From contig NC_037644.1 in assembly GCF_003254395.2 (NCBI RefSeq), positions 8,028,086-8,092,085 on the forward strand: a DNA stretch of 64,000 bases, read 5' to 3'. Below the pieces are notes generated by a model. It worked only from the letters and a program-made list of their open reading frames with translations, had not been told where the DNA came from and searched no databases. This document shows positions 55,237 through 64,000 of the stretch, piece by piece; the stretch's first letter is position 1, and each line of letters opens with the position of its first letter. A program made the position numbers and the translations under genes. This DNA is from Apis mellifera (lineage: Eukaryota; Arthropoda; Insecta; Hymenoptera; Apidae).

Positions 55237-55262
55237 AAAAAAAAAAAAAAAAAAAAAAAAAA
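55237..55262. repeat. Poly(A) run of 26
   Basis: Uninterrupted A26 with no recognisable retroelement or processed gene on its left side. Confidence 0.93.
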
Positions 55263-55716
55263 TAACGCGAATGTTAAAACTCATGCAAAGAAACTCATGC
55301 AAAAGAAACAACACGTTATTGCCTGGTTGACCGACATTCGTTGTTGCTTTTTTTATCAGAAACAAATTTAAGAAAACTCTTTGCCTGAAATCCTCAAACG
55401 TTTTTTTTTTTTTTTTTTAGAGCAGCAGTTTAATAGATATTCCCTTAAAGGAATATGCTCCATTTTTATGTACAAATAATAATACAAAATAAACCGAACA
55501 AAAGAAGTTGTTGTACACTGTATTGAGAAATCATGAATGAAAAGCGATCTATTATGAATCATCCATGATTATCTATTATTAATAGTCTATTATGAATAAT
55601 CTATTATTAATTGTCTATTTACAAGTGAAGTAATTTAAAAAAAAAATACAACTTGTATTATCTTTTTTCTTCTTTTCATAATATCTTGAAATATATATTG
55701 ATTACTATCTTTTATA

Positions 55717-55735
55717 TACAGGGTGTTTCAAAAAA
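55717..55735 (+). mobile_element. TACAGGGTGT-type element end (fragment, weak)
   Basis: ATATACAGGGTGTTTCAAAA resembles the terminal sequence seen at ends of mariner-like and other insect DNA transposons. The mirrored GGACCACCCTGTATA lies at 32406-32420 and a TACAGGATGTT at 37619. No paired inverted end or transposase was found here. Confidence 0.25.
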
Positions 55736-55953
55736 CAAGAACAGCTTAACGATTAAGATTAATAAAGAATTTTTTTCAAAAATTTGAGAAATTAAAATCA
55801 AAATATTAATTAATAGAATTATAAATTCTATTTATTTAATAAACATAAACAGAACATTAAATGCATAATATTGAATAATAGAAAAAAATAATTGGATGAA
55901 TCCCCAAAATTTTTTTATATTATACTATTCATGAATTTTCATTAATTATTATT

Positions 55954-56390
55954 AATAATATTAATATTAATAATATAAATATAAATAAATATAAATATAA
56001 AAAAATATAAATAATATTAATATTAATAATATAAATATAAATAAATATAAATATAAAAAAATATAAATAATATTAATATTAATAATATAAATATAAATAA
56101 ATATAAATATAAAAAAATATAAATAATATTAATATTAATAATATAAATATAAATAAGTAATTATAAATATAAAAAAAATATAAATAATATTAATATTAAT
56201 AATAATTTAATATTGATAATATTAATGTTAATAATAATTTAATATTAATAATAGTAATATTAATAATAATTTAATATTAATAATATTAATATTAATAAAA
56301 ATATTATTAATATTAGTAATATTAATAATATAATATTAATAATATTAAATAATAAAAATATTATTTATATTAATAATAAATTAAACTCAC
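55954..56390. repeat. AT-only minisatellite, about 56-bp unit x4, then ATT-rich tract
   Basis: A unit of A and T only, containing AATAATATTAATATTAATAA, repeats at about 55954, 56010, 56067 and 56122. A simpler TAATATTAATAA tract follows to about 56390. It has strong self-pairing potential and no coding signal. Confidence 0.85.
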
Positions 56391-56659
56391 AATATTCAAT
56401 CATAAAAAACATTTACCAAAAGCGGAACAATACAGGCGAACGATTTCCAGAGATCTGCCCAGTTTATTAAACACTTTTTATGAAACGCATTTTCACAAAA
56501 TCGGTTAATAACGGTCAAGGATCCTTTGTTACCCCATTCGTTCCGATATTAATACGGGCGATACACAATACAACACTGGGCACAATGGATGGTTATATCA
56601 AATATATAGAAATATACCACGTGTTACGTGGTGAAAACAATAAGGAGGTGGATACAAAC

Positions 56660-56862
56660 CGGTGAGTACAGCGCCGACGAGCATAAAGAGGAAGCCGAAT
56701 GCCGGAAGAGCAATCTGGCAGTTCGCAGCTATTACAACCCCAGCCACCATCAGGCCGCCCTCGATCTTCTCCACCCTCAAGCGTGATATAGGGGTCGGAC
56801 ATTTTAATTTCGCCCCGAGTCCGCCACTCAGCGCACCCTCCTCAGCCGCCATGGTGCTGGGC
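56660..56862 (-). CDS. Exon 1: start codon, N-terminus and first membrane segment
   Basis: Coding runs from 56852 down to 56660, 64 codons plus one base. The ATG sits in CACCATGG, an excellent initiation context, and the protein begins MAAEEGALSG. A splice acceptor (TATTATTGCAG) ends at 56863, so 56862-56853 is the tail of the 5' UTR and an upstream non-coding exon must exist. An in-frame ATG lies further upstream beyond this acceptor and would be removed by splicing. Residues from about 41 form a hydrophobic run (CQIALPAFGFLFMLVGAVLT) that continues across the junction into exon 2. The donor is ACCG|GTTTGT, usable but weaker than the other donors here. GC content is clearly above the flanks. 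Alternative: transcription could start locally without the upstream exon. Confidence 0.88.
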
Positions 56863-57534
56863 CTGCAATAATAGATAAACAACGAACGCTTTTTAGTCAA
56901 TTAGCGGATGATTATGTTACACGCTTCGATTTATCCGTTTTATTCTACAGAGAGGTCGAGAAAAATCTTCAAGAAAACGATTTATACAAGTACGAAGAAT
57001 ATTTTGTGTACATTGTTTTGTTTTTGTTTTTTTTTTTTTGTATCATCTTACGTTTCGTCTTACGACTCGATTCGTTTTGTTGATTTGAATATATACGATT
57101 TCAATATATATACGAGGAAAATATCATAAAGAAATATGACTGACGAGAAGTTACTTATACGTAAGTGTAGTAAGAAGTACTCCCCCCTCTTTAGTTCACA
57201 GTGATCTTATCTGAAGATGTAAGACTTTCAGTCACTACGCATTATTTTTTTATGAATGCATTGGATTCATAGAAATCGACCAATCAGATCTTCTTTCAGA
57301 ACGTTTCTTATCAGCTAATATATATATATATATATTATACTTATTATTATTATTTAGTTAAACTAACAACTTTATTATCTTTCTTAACCGTAAGAAACAC
57401 GTGTCTGTAATTTTCCACGCTCTGCGATTGTAATTTTCGAGATATTTTGAGGAAACATGTGAGGATAAAATTTAAATCGATATAAATAGGATAGATAAAA
57501 TCATGACAAAAGTCGTTTGTTCAAAGGTACGGCG

Positions 57535-57543
57535 AAAAAAAAA
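57535..57543 (-). terminator. Pol III T-run terminator of tRNA-Pro copy 1
   Basis: Nine A residues on the plus strand give a T9 run one base after the tRNA 3' end on the minus strand, a strong RNA polymerase III stop. Confidence 0.85.
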
Positions 57544-57544
57544 C

Positions 57545-57616
57545 GGGCTCAGCCGGGATTTGAACCCGGGACCTCTCGCACCCAAAGCGAGAATCATACC
57601 CCTAGACCACTGAGCC
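57545..57616 (-). tRNA. tRNA-Pro (anticodon TGG), copy 1
   Basis: A complete 72-nt tRNA reads on the minus strand. The acceptor stem is GGCTCAG paired with CTGAGCC, and the discriminator base is C. The anticodon stem is TCTCG paired with CGAGA, with a loop carrying TGG. The T arm is CCGGG-TTCAAAT-CCCGG. The A box (TGGTCTAGGGG) and B box (GGTTCAAATCC) match eukaryotic internal Pol III promoters. No intron is present and no CCA is encoded, as expected for a nuclear gene. It decodes CCA and related proline codons. It lies upstream of the first coding exon of the membrane protein gene, on the same strand, and may sit in its 5' intron. Confidence 0.97.
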
Positions 57617-57952
57617 GGTTGCTTATGTACTTTCTTGCTGGCATACTTTTTATCGCCCAATAAATTTACATTACGCGAATTATTTTTTAAAGTATTTCCC
57701 TTTGCGTGTCGTTTATTCGCGATAGAACGAATTTATAATTAAAAAATGAGTATTAGAAATACAAGTGTATAAATTTAAAATCTAATAAAATATGCTTTTC
57801 TTTTTTTCTTTCCGCAAAAATTATTCTCTTTCAATTTATATAATAATGTCATTTATTTACGTTTATTTTATTTTCTTTTTTGTTATAAATACAATTCTTT
57901 TTATTAAAAAGAAATTGTAAAGAATTATACGTAAAAAAATTAGTTAAAGAAG

Positions 57953-57962
57953 AAAAAAAAAA
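57953..57962 (-). terminator. Pol III T-run terminator of tRNA-Pro copy 2
   Basis: Ten A residues on the plus strand give a T10 run two bases after the tRNA 3' end on the minus strand. Confidence 0.85.
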
Positions 57963-57964
57963 CA

Positions 57965-58036
57965 GGGCTCAGCCGGGATTTGAACCCGGGACCTCTCGCA
58001 CCCAAAGCGAGAATCATACCCCTAGACCACTGAGCC
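57965..58036 (-). tRNA. tRNA-Pro (anticodon TGG), copy 2
   Basis: The sequence is identical over all 72 positions to the copy 420 bp to the left, with the same stems, TGG anticodon and A and B boxes. Identity stops at both gene ends: the flanking DNA is unrelated. This indicates an old duplication with the gene body held constant by selection or gene conversion, or independent insertion. Both copies look functional. Confidence 0.97.
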
Positions 58037-59360
58037 TCTCGGTGAAAGCTTTTCCAACTTACACTCATAAAGACACGAGTAGTCGTACTTTAAATACCTT
58101 ACCTATTCATTGTAATTTTTTTATTTATTTATTTCCAAACTTCGGTAACAGCTTAAATATTGGTATCAAAGTATTTCGAGAAGCCTGTTTTATTATTAAT
58201 TTATTTTTTTGTTATAATATAAAACGTTTGAAATATAAATATATATGTATTTTTAATTTTATATAAATATGACGATTTCATATAATATCTAACGTTTTCG
58301 AAACTACATTTTATTCTTATTTTAGAAAGTGAGTTTTAAAAAGTACAATATGCAAGGTTATGTTATTCTTTGATAGGTTTTTAATCTCATATCAATCGAT
58401 TATCGTGGAATACATTTTGTAGAAATGAGCATCGCATATTTCTCAGTACTTTGTATAATGAGCATTTTCATCTAGATAATATTGAATGGGTCAATAATAT
58501 TAGAAGATCGGCATTCTTCTTGTTTTTTAATGATAAATTAATTCTGTAAAATAATCATTAATTCGAATAATTCAAACACTACGAAATTTCAAAGAAATAA
58601 AACGAACAAATGAATTTAAAAATTTTTGAATACCAAGTTTTATATTTATCTCTAGAATCGAGAATTCTTCCTAAAGTATTTCACGAATGCGTATAATGGC
58701 ACGATAAACAGGATCGATGAATCAGAGCGAGACATCGAAATTTTGAGCATTGTCGAAACTTGAAGAAAATCATCACATTTTATACACCTGAGTTTTGTAC
58801 GATCGATTTTAAACAACAACGATTCTCGATTCTCGTATAAAAGTATTCATACATAAATAAATAAAACAAAAATAACAATAAAAGAAAGGAATCTCTAATT
58901 TTCATACAATTTTCTCCTCCATTAATATTTCAAACATTTCGTAGCCTCGTCTGAACGAATGAATAATAAATCTAATTTACATCAGATTTTCACAATTTAC
59001 ATTCTTAATTCACCGATTGTAAAAACCGTTTAAACGCCGTATCTTATCGTACAATAAACAAGAATCACTTTATTCATTTTCCAAGCAAGCGTAAAAGAGT
59101 TGGAACGACGCGAAAGAATTACGCAATAATTGCTTTACACAGAAGCAAAAAAAAAAAAAAAAAAAAAAGAAACCGACTAGAACGTCTGAAAGTTTAATTA
59201 ACAGACGAATATCTGCATAAAGAAAAACATTGTGCCCGTGCGAAGCGGCATTGACAAAATCGTGTAAAGTTGTTAAACGTTGGTCGGTCGGTGTTTACGG
59301 GGTCGGATAATTGAATTGGGCATTCGTCGTACAATGCCTTCGTCTGTTAATTCCATCGTG

Positions 59361-59421
59361 CGAGCGAGAGAGAGAGAGCGAGAGAGCGAGAGCGCGTACA
59401 CGCGCGAGAGAGAGAGAGAGA
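59361..59421. repeat. Compound GA / CGAG microsatellite
   Basis: GAGA runs are interrupted by GCGAG and GCGCGT segments within a GC-rich island. Confidence 0.9.
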
Positions 59422-61149
59422 CGCATCTTCGTGAAGGAAAGTTAATTGGCGCAAATGCCCTTTACGAGCCACTGAGCCGGTAAACGACACGTTCTATCAT
59501 TCTCGCCAATTAGAATAGTTTATTAATCAACTAACATTGCTCTTAACCTGTTAACCGTGCATCATTATGTACGAGTGCGTACTCGTCGCGAAAAAAAAAA
59601 AAAAAAATGTGACAATTCGTCGTGCGTTATAACAAGAGTATATTCTCTGTACTTTTAGATTATTGGTTTAGGTAAACACTGTTTTTAGGACAACAGATTA
59701 TTGAAATATGGTTCTGGTATTTAGTGAATTTTTTAATCGATTAACCGGTTCTCACAGGATTCTTGTAATAAAACTATTTTTTTTTCTTTTTGATGAAAAA
59801 TATCAAACGAATATTGAAGATGTTTCTAATATTTTCCAGTCAATTGGAAAATAATAATTTTAATTTTGACAAAATTCTATATCATAGAATACTATATAAT
59901 TAGATTGGAAAATAAAAATTTTACAATGTTTACAATATTTTAATAACAGAAATAATAAGATTCTATTCAGATATGTAATAAATATATCTTGTTTATTATT
60001 TTGGATCTTAGACAAGATCACATTTTCCTGTAAAGCTACTTTCAACAGTGATGTACAAAATCATTTTCTTTTTTTTTTGTACAATCTCAAAGAGACTTGT
60101 CTTTAAGAAACAGATTTATGAAACTTACATTGAATTTTTAGAGAATAATATCTGCATATTTCTGAATATTTAAATAAATAAGAATTTAAAAGCATTCATT
60201 CCTGAGAAACATATTTTATACAAATGTTGTATGAATGGAAGAAATAAAAATACAATTAAATATTCTTGATAAAATCGATAATTTAAGAATTATGTAATTC
60301 CACAAATTGAGTAATTTAAATGTTATATAACTTGAATGGGAATTGAACTACAATTTATATACATTTATTCAACTCAACTGGTTTAAAACATTAAAGAGAT
60401 TAATAAATATTTGAATAAATGATAAATTCCATTTCCAGTTTACTTATAGTTTACATACAGCAAATGGAATATAAATATTTTTTTTACAATTTTAAATTTT
60501 CATTGAAAAGAAAATTAAAATATTTCTTTTTTATAAATCTAATTATTAGAATACAGACAAACAGCAAATTCTGCATTAACGAAATCTCAATTTCCTCTAA
60601 GATAAAAAATAAAAACGCTCACCTTTTTCATATTCTTAATCTATTGTATTGTATACAAATATTATTCAATATTGTTCTGTCTAAAATAACTTTGTAATTT
60701 ACTGCCTAGAAAACTTTTGAGCATTCATTCAGAATAAAAATTATAAATACAATTATTCCTCTACATCTTGCCAATATAAATTATTAATTAACCCTCGAAT
60801 AAACTCAACTCTCTACTATTTTATTTCCATTATCTTCCTAATACAAAAGTGCAGCACGGATCAAAAATTAAATACCACCATCCTTCTTCTGATCATCCAT
60901 CCATCGTAATTAAATTCTCATTTTTTCCACTTACTTTACACACACCGTGTGCAATTTATTTAAATACCTCTATGAATAATAATCAATAAATATAATAAAT
61001 CCTCATCTTGGTAACATAATATAACATACACGACAAATATAAATTTCTCATCGTCTTCAATTCAACATTCTTTACAGCAGATCGAGATGTGCGTGCAAGA
61101 ATCGAGTGAGAAAAAAAGGATACAATCTTGATATTTGAAAAAGAAAAAA

Positions 61150-61450
61150 AGTCCAGCGCGTTCTTCGAGTTCTTCTTCTTTCTGGAGAAAATGGAGAAGG
61201 AGAGGAGAAATTTCATTTTTCGCCAAGTTTTACACGAACCGGTTGCACGGCGGCCAACAATGTCGCACTCGCGACGAGCAGCATGAAAAGAGCAGGGGGC
61301 GTCGGTTTTGCGCGGCGTCGGTTAAGCTCTCGAGCTTTGAACTTCCGTCGCCCAATTAACGTCGACCAACCTAGGTACCCGCTCTTCATTAAGCAGACCG
61401 ACCTTTTGCTCCGCATAATGAAAAGGGTACCTCGTTAAATCCGTGTCGAT
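61150..61450. promoter_or_regulatory. CpG-rich island upstream of exon 1 (possible promoter or 5' exon)
   Basis: About 300 bp rich in CpG, 4.4 kb upstream of the first coding exon on the minus strand. The exon 1 acceptor demands an upstream non-coding exon, and this is one of several plausible homes for it. Homeodomain-type TTAATGA cores are present. No TSS motif was found that would decide it. Confidence 0.25.
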
Positions 61451-61458
61451 GCATGGAG

Positions 61459-61482
61459 AAAAAAAAAAAAAAAAAAAAAAAA
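61459..61482. repeat. Poly(A) run of 24
   Basis: Uninterrupted A24 followed by a GAAGAAGAAGAGGGG purine tract. Confidence 0.93.
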
Positions 61483-63179
61483 GGAAGAAGAAGAGGGGAA
61501 CGAAAATTTTCGTGAAAAAGAAAAAAATATAATGTCGGCCAATGTATTATACCTGCGATAATAAAACGATTTCTTTTTTCTTTCTCTTTATTGCTGAGCA
61601 TCGAGAAATTTTCCCTTTATAGGGGGCACAAGGCTTCGTTTTCTGAAATTATTTTCTGAAATTCGAATATTTTATTCTATTTTATATATTCGAAGATTTG
61701 AATGATAATAATAATAATTTATACTGAAATTGGAAATATCTTATTTTTCTTCTTTATATAACTAAAATTTTATTTTCACATATTTCTTATTGAAAAGTGA
61801 AAGCAATAATAGATTGATTAAATCGAATGATGTTATTTCACACGTTACAACAAGACGTAGAAGATTTTCCAATCAATATTCTTCTTATTATTCGAATTCT
61901 AAAAGTTAGAGTGAGAAACTATCGACATGCAAATGCATGTACAATATAAGAGAAATAAGTTTGAAATAATGAGCGAAGAACAAATACTCGGTATTCAATG
62001 GCTAATGGCCATTGTATGCGATGCAAATACAGTTAAAACGTAAGAAAACTTTATCAATTCTATTGTGAGAGGCACAATCGAACACAATATCAAATTTCTT
62101 GATCGATTGCTCGTCAATTCTTTGATCAAATAATAAATTTGAATAAATGGGATTTGAAAATTCGAGGAATAAAAATTAAGATTAAAAGCAAAATTTTTCT
62201 TCTGGTAGAAATAATTTTTAATTTTGCATTAGGCTAGAAAAAAGGAGGGACAAAGATGCTCTGTCTTTATCACGTTCTATCTCGTTTCATCCAGTGCAAC
62301 ATTATCCAAACTAATTGAAGGACAAATCCATTCGAATAAGTAGTTTTCGGATAATCGGGCAGGAAGAGGATATTAAACAATTTTCAGAAATGGATGTTTA
62401 TTACATAAAATGGGCAATCTCTATCAAAATCTCAATAATAATTCTTCTTTTCGCACAAACAAATTATTGATTTATTTCGATACTATATATTCAACACTGT
62501 CATATTCTAGAAAATAAAACAAAGTTGATGTACAAAAATGTTAAGAATTATTTGCTTAAATGTGACAAAGATAGAAACATTTCGATCCATCTTCCTCTAA
62601 ATTATAGAGAAGAATCCATTTTCCAAAATATCATTGTATTAATCCTATCTAAAGAAGATAAAAAAGTAAAAATTTACAATAAATAATAATTATAAATTAT
62701 CCCATAAACGGATTCCTCGAAAAGAACGGAAGAACGTGTTACCACTTCCTGCAAAAGGAAGGAATTCTTTTCGAGAGAATTTCTCAAAGCGAGAGGGGGA
62801 TAAAAATGTAAACAAAAATTTGAAAGTACAAAAAAGGAAGGATTATATAGAGGGCAAGATTACAATAGCCTCCTATGAATAAATTGCGATCGGCATGACC
62901 TCATTCTAAAAGATCTCGATGAGATAACCCATGCACACTCGACTCTTTGCCCGCTCTTTGCCCCCATTTACCCGTGATGTGTGTAGGTCATCGGGGACGG
63001 GGAGGGGAGGGGAAGGGGCGACGAGGAGGAGGAGGAGGCAACAATTGATGCAACAAGAACGAGTACCACTTATTCTCGGTTCCGCCTCTATAAATAAGTT
63101 TGTACGGTGATGATTTGATTTGTCGAAATTTATTTTCACGCTCGATTGAACCGTTAGACACCGTTTCCTCAAACATAAT

Positions 63180-63204
63180 TATATATATATATATATATAT
63201 ATAT
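63180..63204. repeat. (TA)12 microsatellite
   Basis: Uninterrupted TA dinucleotides at the edge of a GC-rich block. Confidence 0.95.
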
Positions 63205-64000
63205 GCACGTGAATATGTGCGTGTGGAATGCACATCTCAAATCTCCTTTTTAGAGAGTTATCTATAACAGGTTGAGATCAAAGTGTTCGTAGAATTCGAA
63301 GGAATAATATTGAGACATGTTAAGTTAATTGTATACTTGCTTATGTACGATTATATTACATTATGCAAAGTGACATGAAAGGAAATGAAAAATTTTTAAA
63401 AGAATCTTTTTTTTTTTTTTTTCGTCGAATTGAACGAATTTTTAATCTCGTTTTTGAATTCAATTTTGTGAAGCATGTTTCGCAAATTTTATCGAGATGA
63501 TATTGAAATAATATTAATTTAAGAGATGGAATATTATCGATCTCAAAATAAAATTCTGTACTTTTATTTACTGTAGGCATTGCAAAGAAGGTAAAAGCAA
63601 ACAGATATTAATTAATATTTTAATAATCGTTTGTTTATTGCAATTTGTAATTTAAAATTATTTAAATAAATACAAATTTGAAAATTCGTCAACAAGTTTG
63701 ATATATATATACAGACTTTTCTAAAATTCAATTGTGATTCAACATCTTGACACTTTTCACAAAGACACTTGATACTTTTGTGATACATAAAAGATTGTAA
63801 ATTTATGATACGAATTATTTATTACAATAATTCCGTTCCCACTGTTTGAATAGCTTCGAATCACGTGAATACGTAATTTCTTCCGAGCGGAAGGAAAACG
63901 AAAAAAAATAACATTAGACACGCGTCGATCGCCTACAAACGGCATCGTTAATGATATGATACAAGCTTCGATGCGGTTGCGCAACGAATAAGAAATTGTC

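Larger units (their letters stand above)
42677..56659 (-). other. Intron 1 of the TMEM200-like gene
   Basis: A 13,983-bp intron between the two membrane-segment exons. It holds the four-copy array at 43.2 kb, GC islands at 47.0 and 50.2 kb, the AT-only minisatellite at 56 kb and microsatellites. Between about 44.2 and 46.9 kb and between 52.1 and 55.7 kb nothing but AT-rich sequence was seen. Confidence 0.8.
2815..56862 (-). other. Gene span: two-TM, TMEM200-like membrane protein (four exons, 3' end open)
   Basis: Four exons on the minus strand share one compatible reading frame: exon 1 ends after the first base of a codon, exon 2 supplies two bases and ends in the same phase, exon 3 supplies two and ends after two bases, and exon 4 supplies one and again ends after two. 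Every junction has GT and AG, and no stop appears in the 262 complete codons. Hydrophobic segments lie at about residues 41-66 and 93-115, separated by an acidic loop (PGEDEDKD), with RRARRRERR following the second. By the positive-inside rule both termini should be cytoplasmic. The paired helices, short loop and L-G-P start of the second helix resemble TMEM200/DUF2371 proteins, whose function is poorly known. The gene model is read directly from the sequence; the family is an inference. Introns are 13,983, 28,173 and 11,094 bp. Confidence 0.85.
56863..64000. other. Upstream region of the membrane protein gene
   Basis: Contains the two tRNA-Pro genes, GC-rich spots at 59.2-59.5, 61.2-61.4 and 62.9-63.2 kb, and AT-rich unique DNA. 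Part is probably 5' intron. No further coding exon was recognised. Confidence 0.6.

Noticed and set aside
55237..55262. Poly(A) tail of a retroposed gene
   Set aside because: No processed coding sequence, retroelement or target-site duplication was recognised next to the A26 run; similar runs occur throughout.
59467..59479. 13-base match to the 5' end of tRNA-Pro copy 1 (CCACTGAGCCGGT)
   Set aside because: The match does not extend into the D or anticodon arms, so there is no tRNA or clear tRNA fragment.

Overview
The window is animal nuclear DNA, most likely from a hymenopteran insect and probably a bee of the honey bee type. The pointers are a very AT-rich background broken by short CpG-containing GC islands, long introns with GT..AG splice sites, short TTAGG/GGTTA telomere-type repeats, two eukaryotic tRNA-Pro genes and almost no transposon coding sequence. 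The species is inferred from composition and was not tested.

Nearly the whole window is one gene on the minus strand. Four coding exons join in a consistent phase: 56852-56660 (start codon), 42676-42428, 14254-14044 and 2949-2815. The introns are about 14.0, 28.2 and 11.1 kb. The joined frame gives 262 complete codons of a protein with two membrane segments, a short acidic loop between them, a strongly basic stop-transfer stretch and a long Ser/Pro-rich tail. The layout, and the L-G-P motif at the second membrane segment, resemble the TMEM200 (DUF2371) family. This is recognition by eye and not a database match. The 3' end is either a weak candidate terminal exon at 2133-1950 or lies left of the window. 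A splice acceptor directly upstream of the ATG implies at least one 5' UTR exon at higher coordinates.

Right of the first coding exon are two sequence-identical tRNA-Pro(TGG) genes on the minus strand, 420 bp apart, each followed by a T-run suited to Pol III termination. A small candidate gene lies inside intron 1 on the plus strand at 38805-38918. Its 37-codon ORF starts within a near-perfect TISU/YY1-type ATGGCGGC initiator. A 42-codon exon-like block sits in intron 3 at 13393-13518 (plus strand), and a frameshifted Tc1/mariner transposase fragment lies near 8.7 kb.

The rest is intronic or flanking AT-rich DNA. It has an unusual number of low-copy local tandem duplications with units of about 56 to 330 bp and two to seven copies, at 0.1, 3.5, 5.5, 18.1, 21.9, 27.4, 29.6, 31.9, 41.8, 43.2 and 56 kb. 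It also holds microsatellites, homopolymer runs, several GC islands that may be regulatory, and CTCF-like motifs. No prokaryotic genes, CRISPR arrays, rRNA or intact mobile elements were seen.
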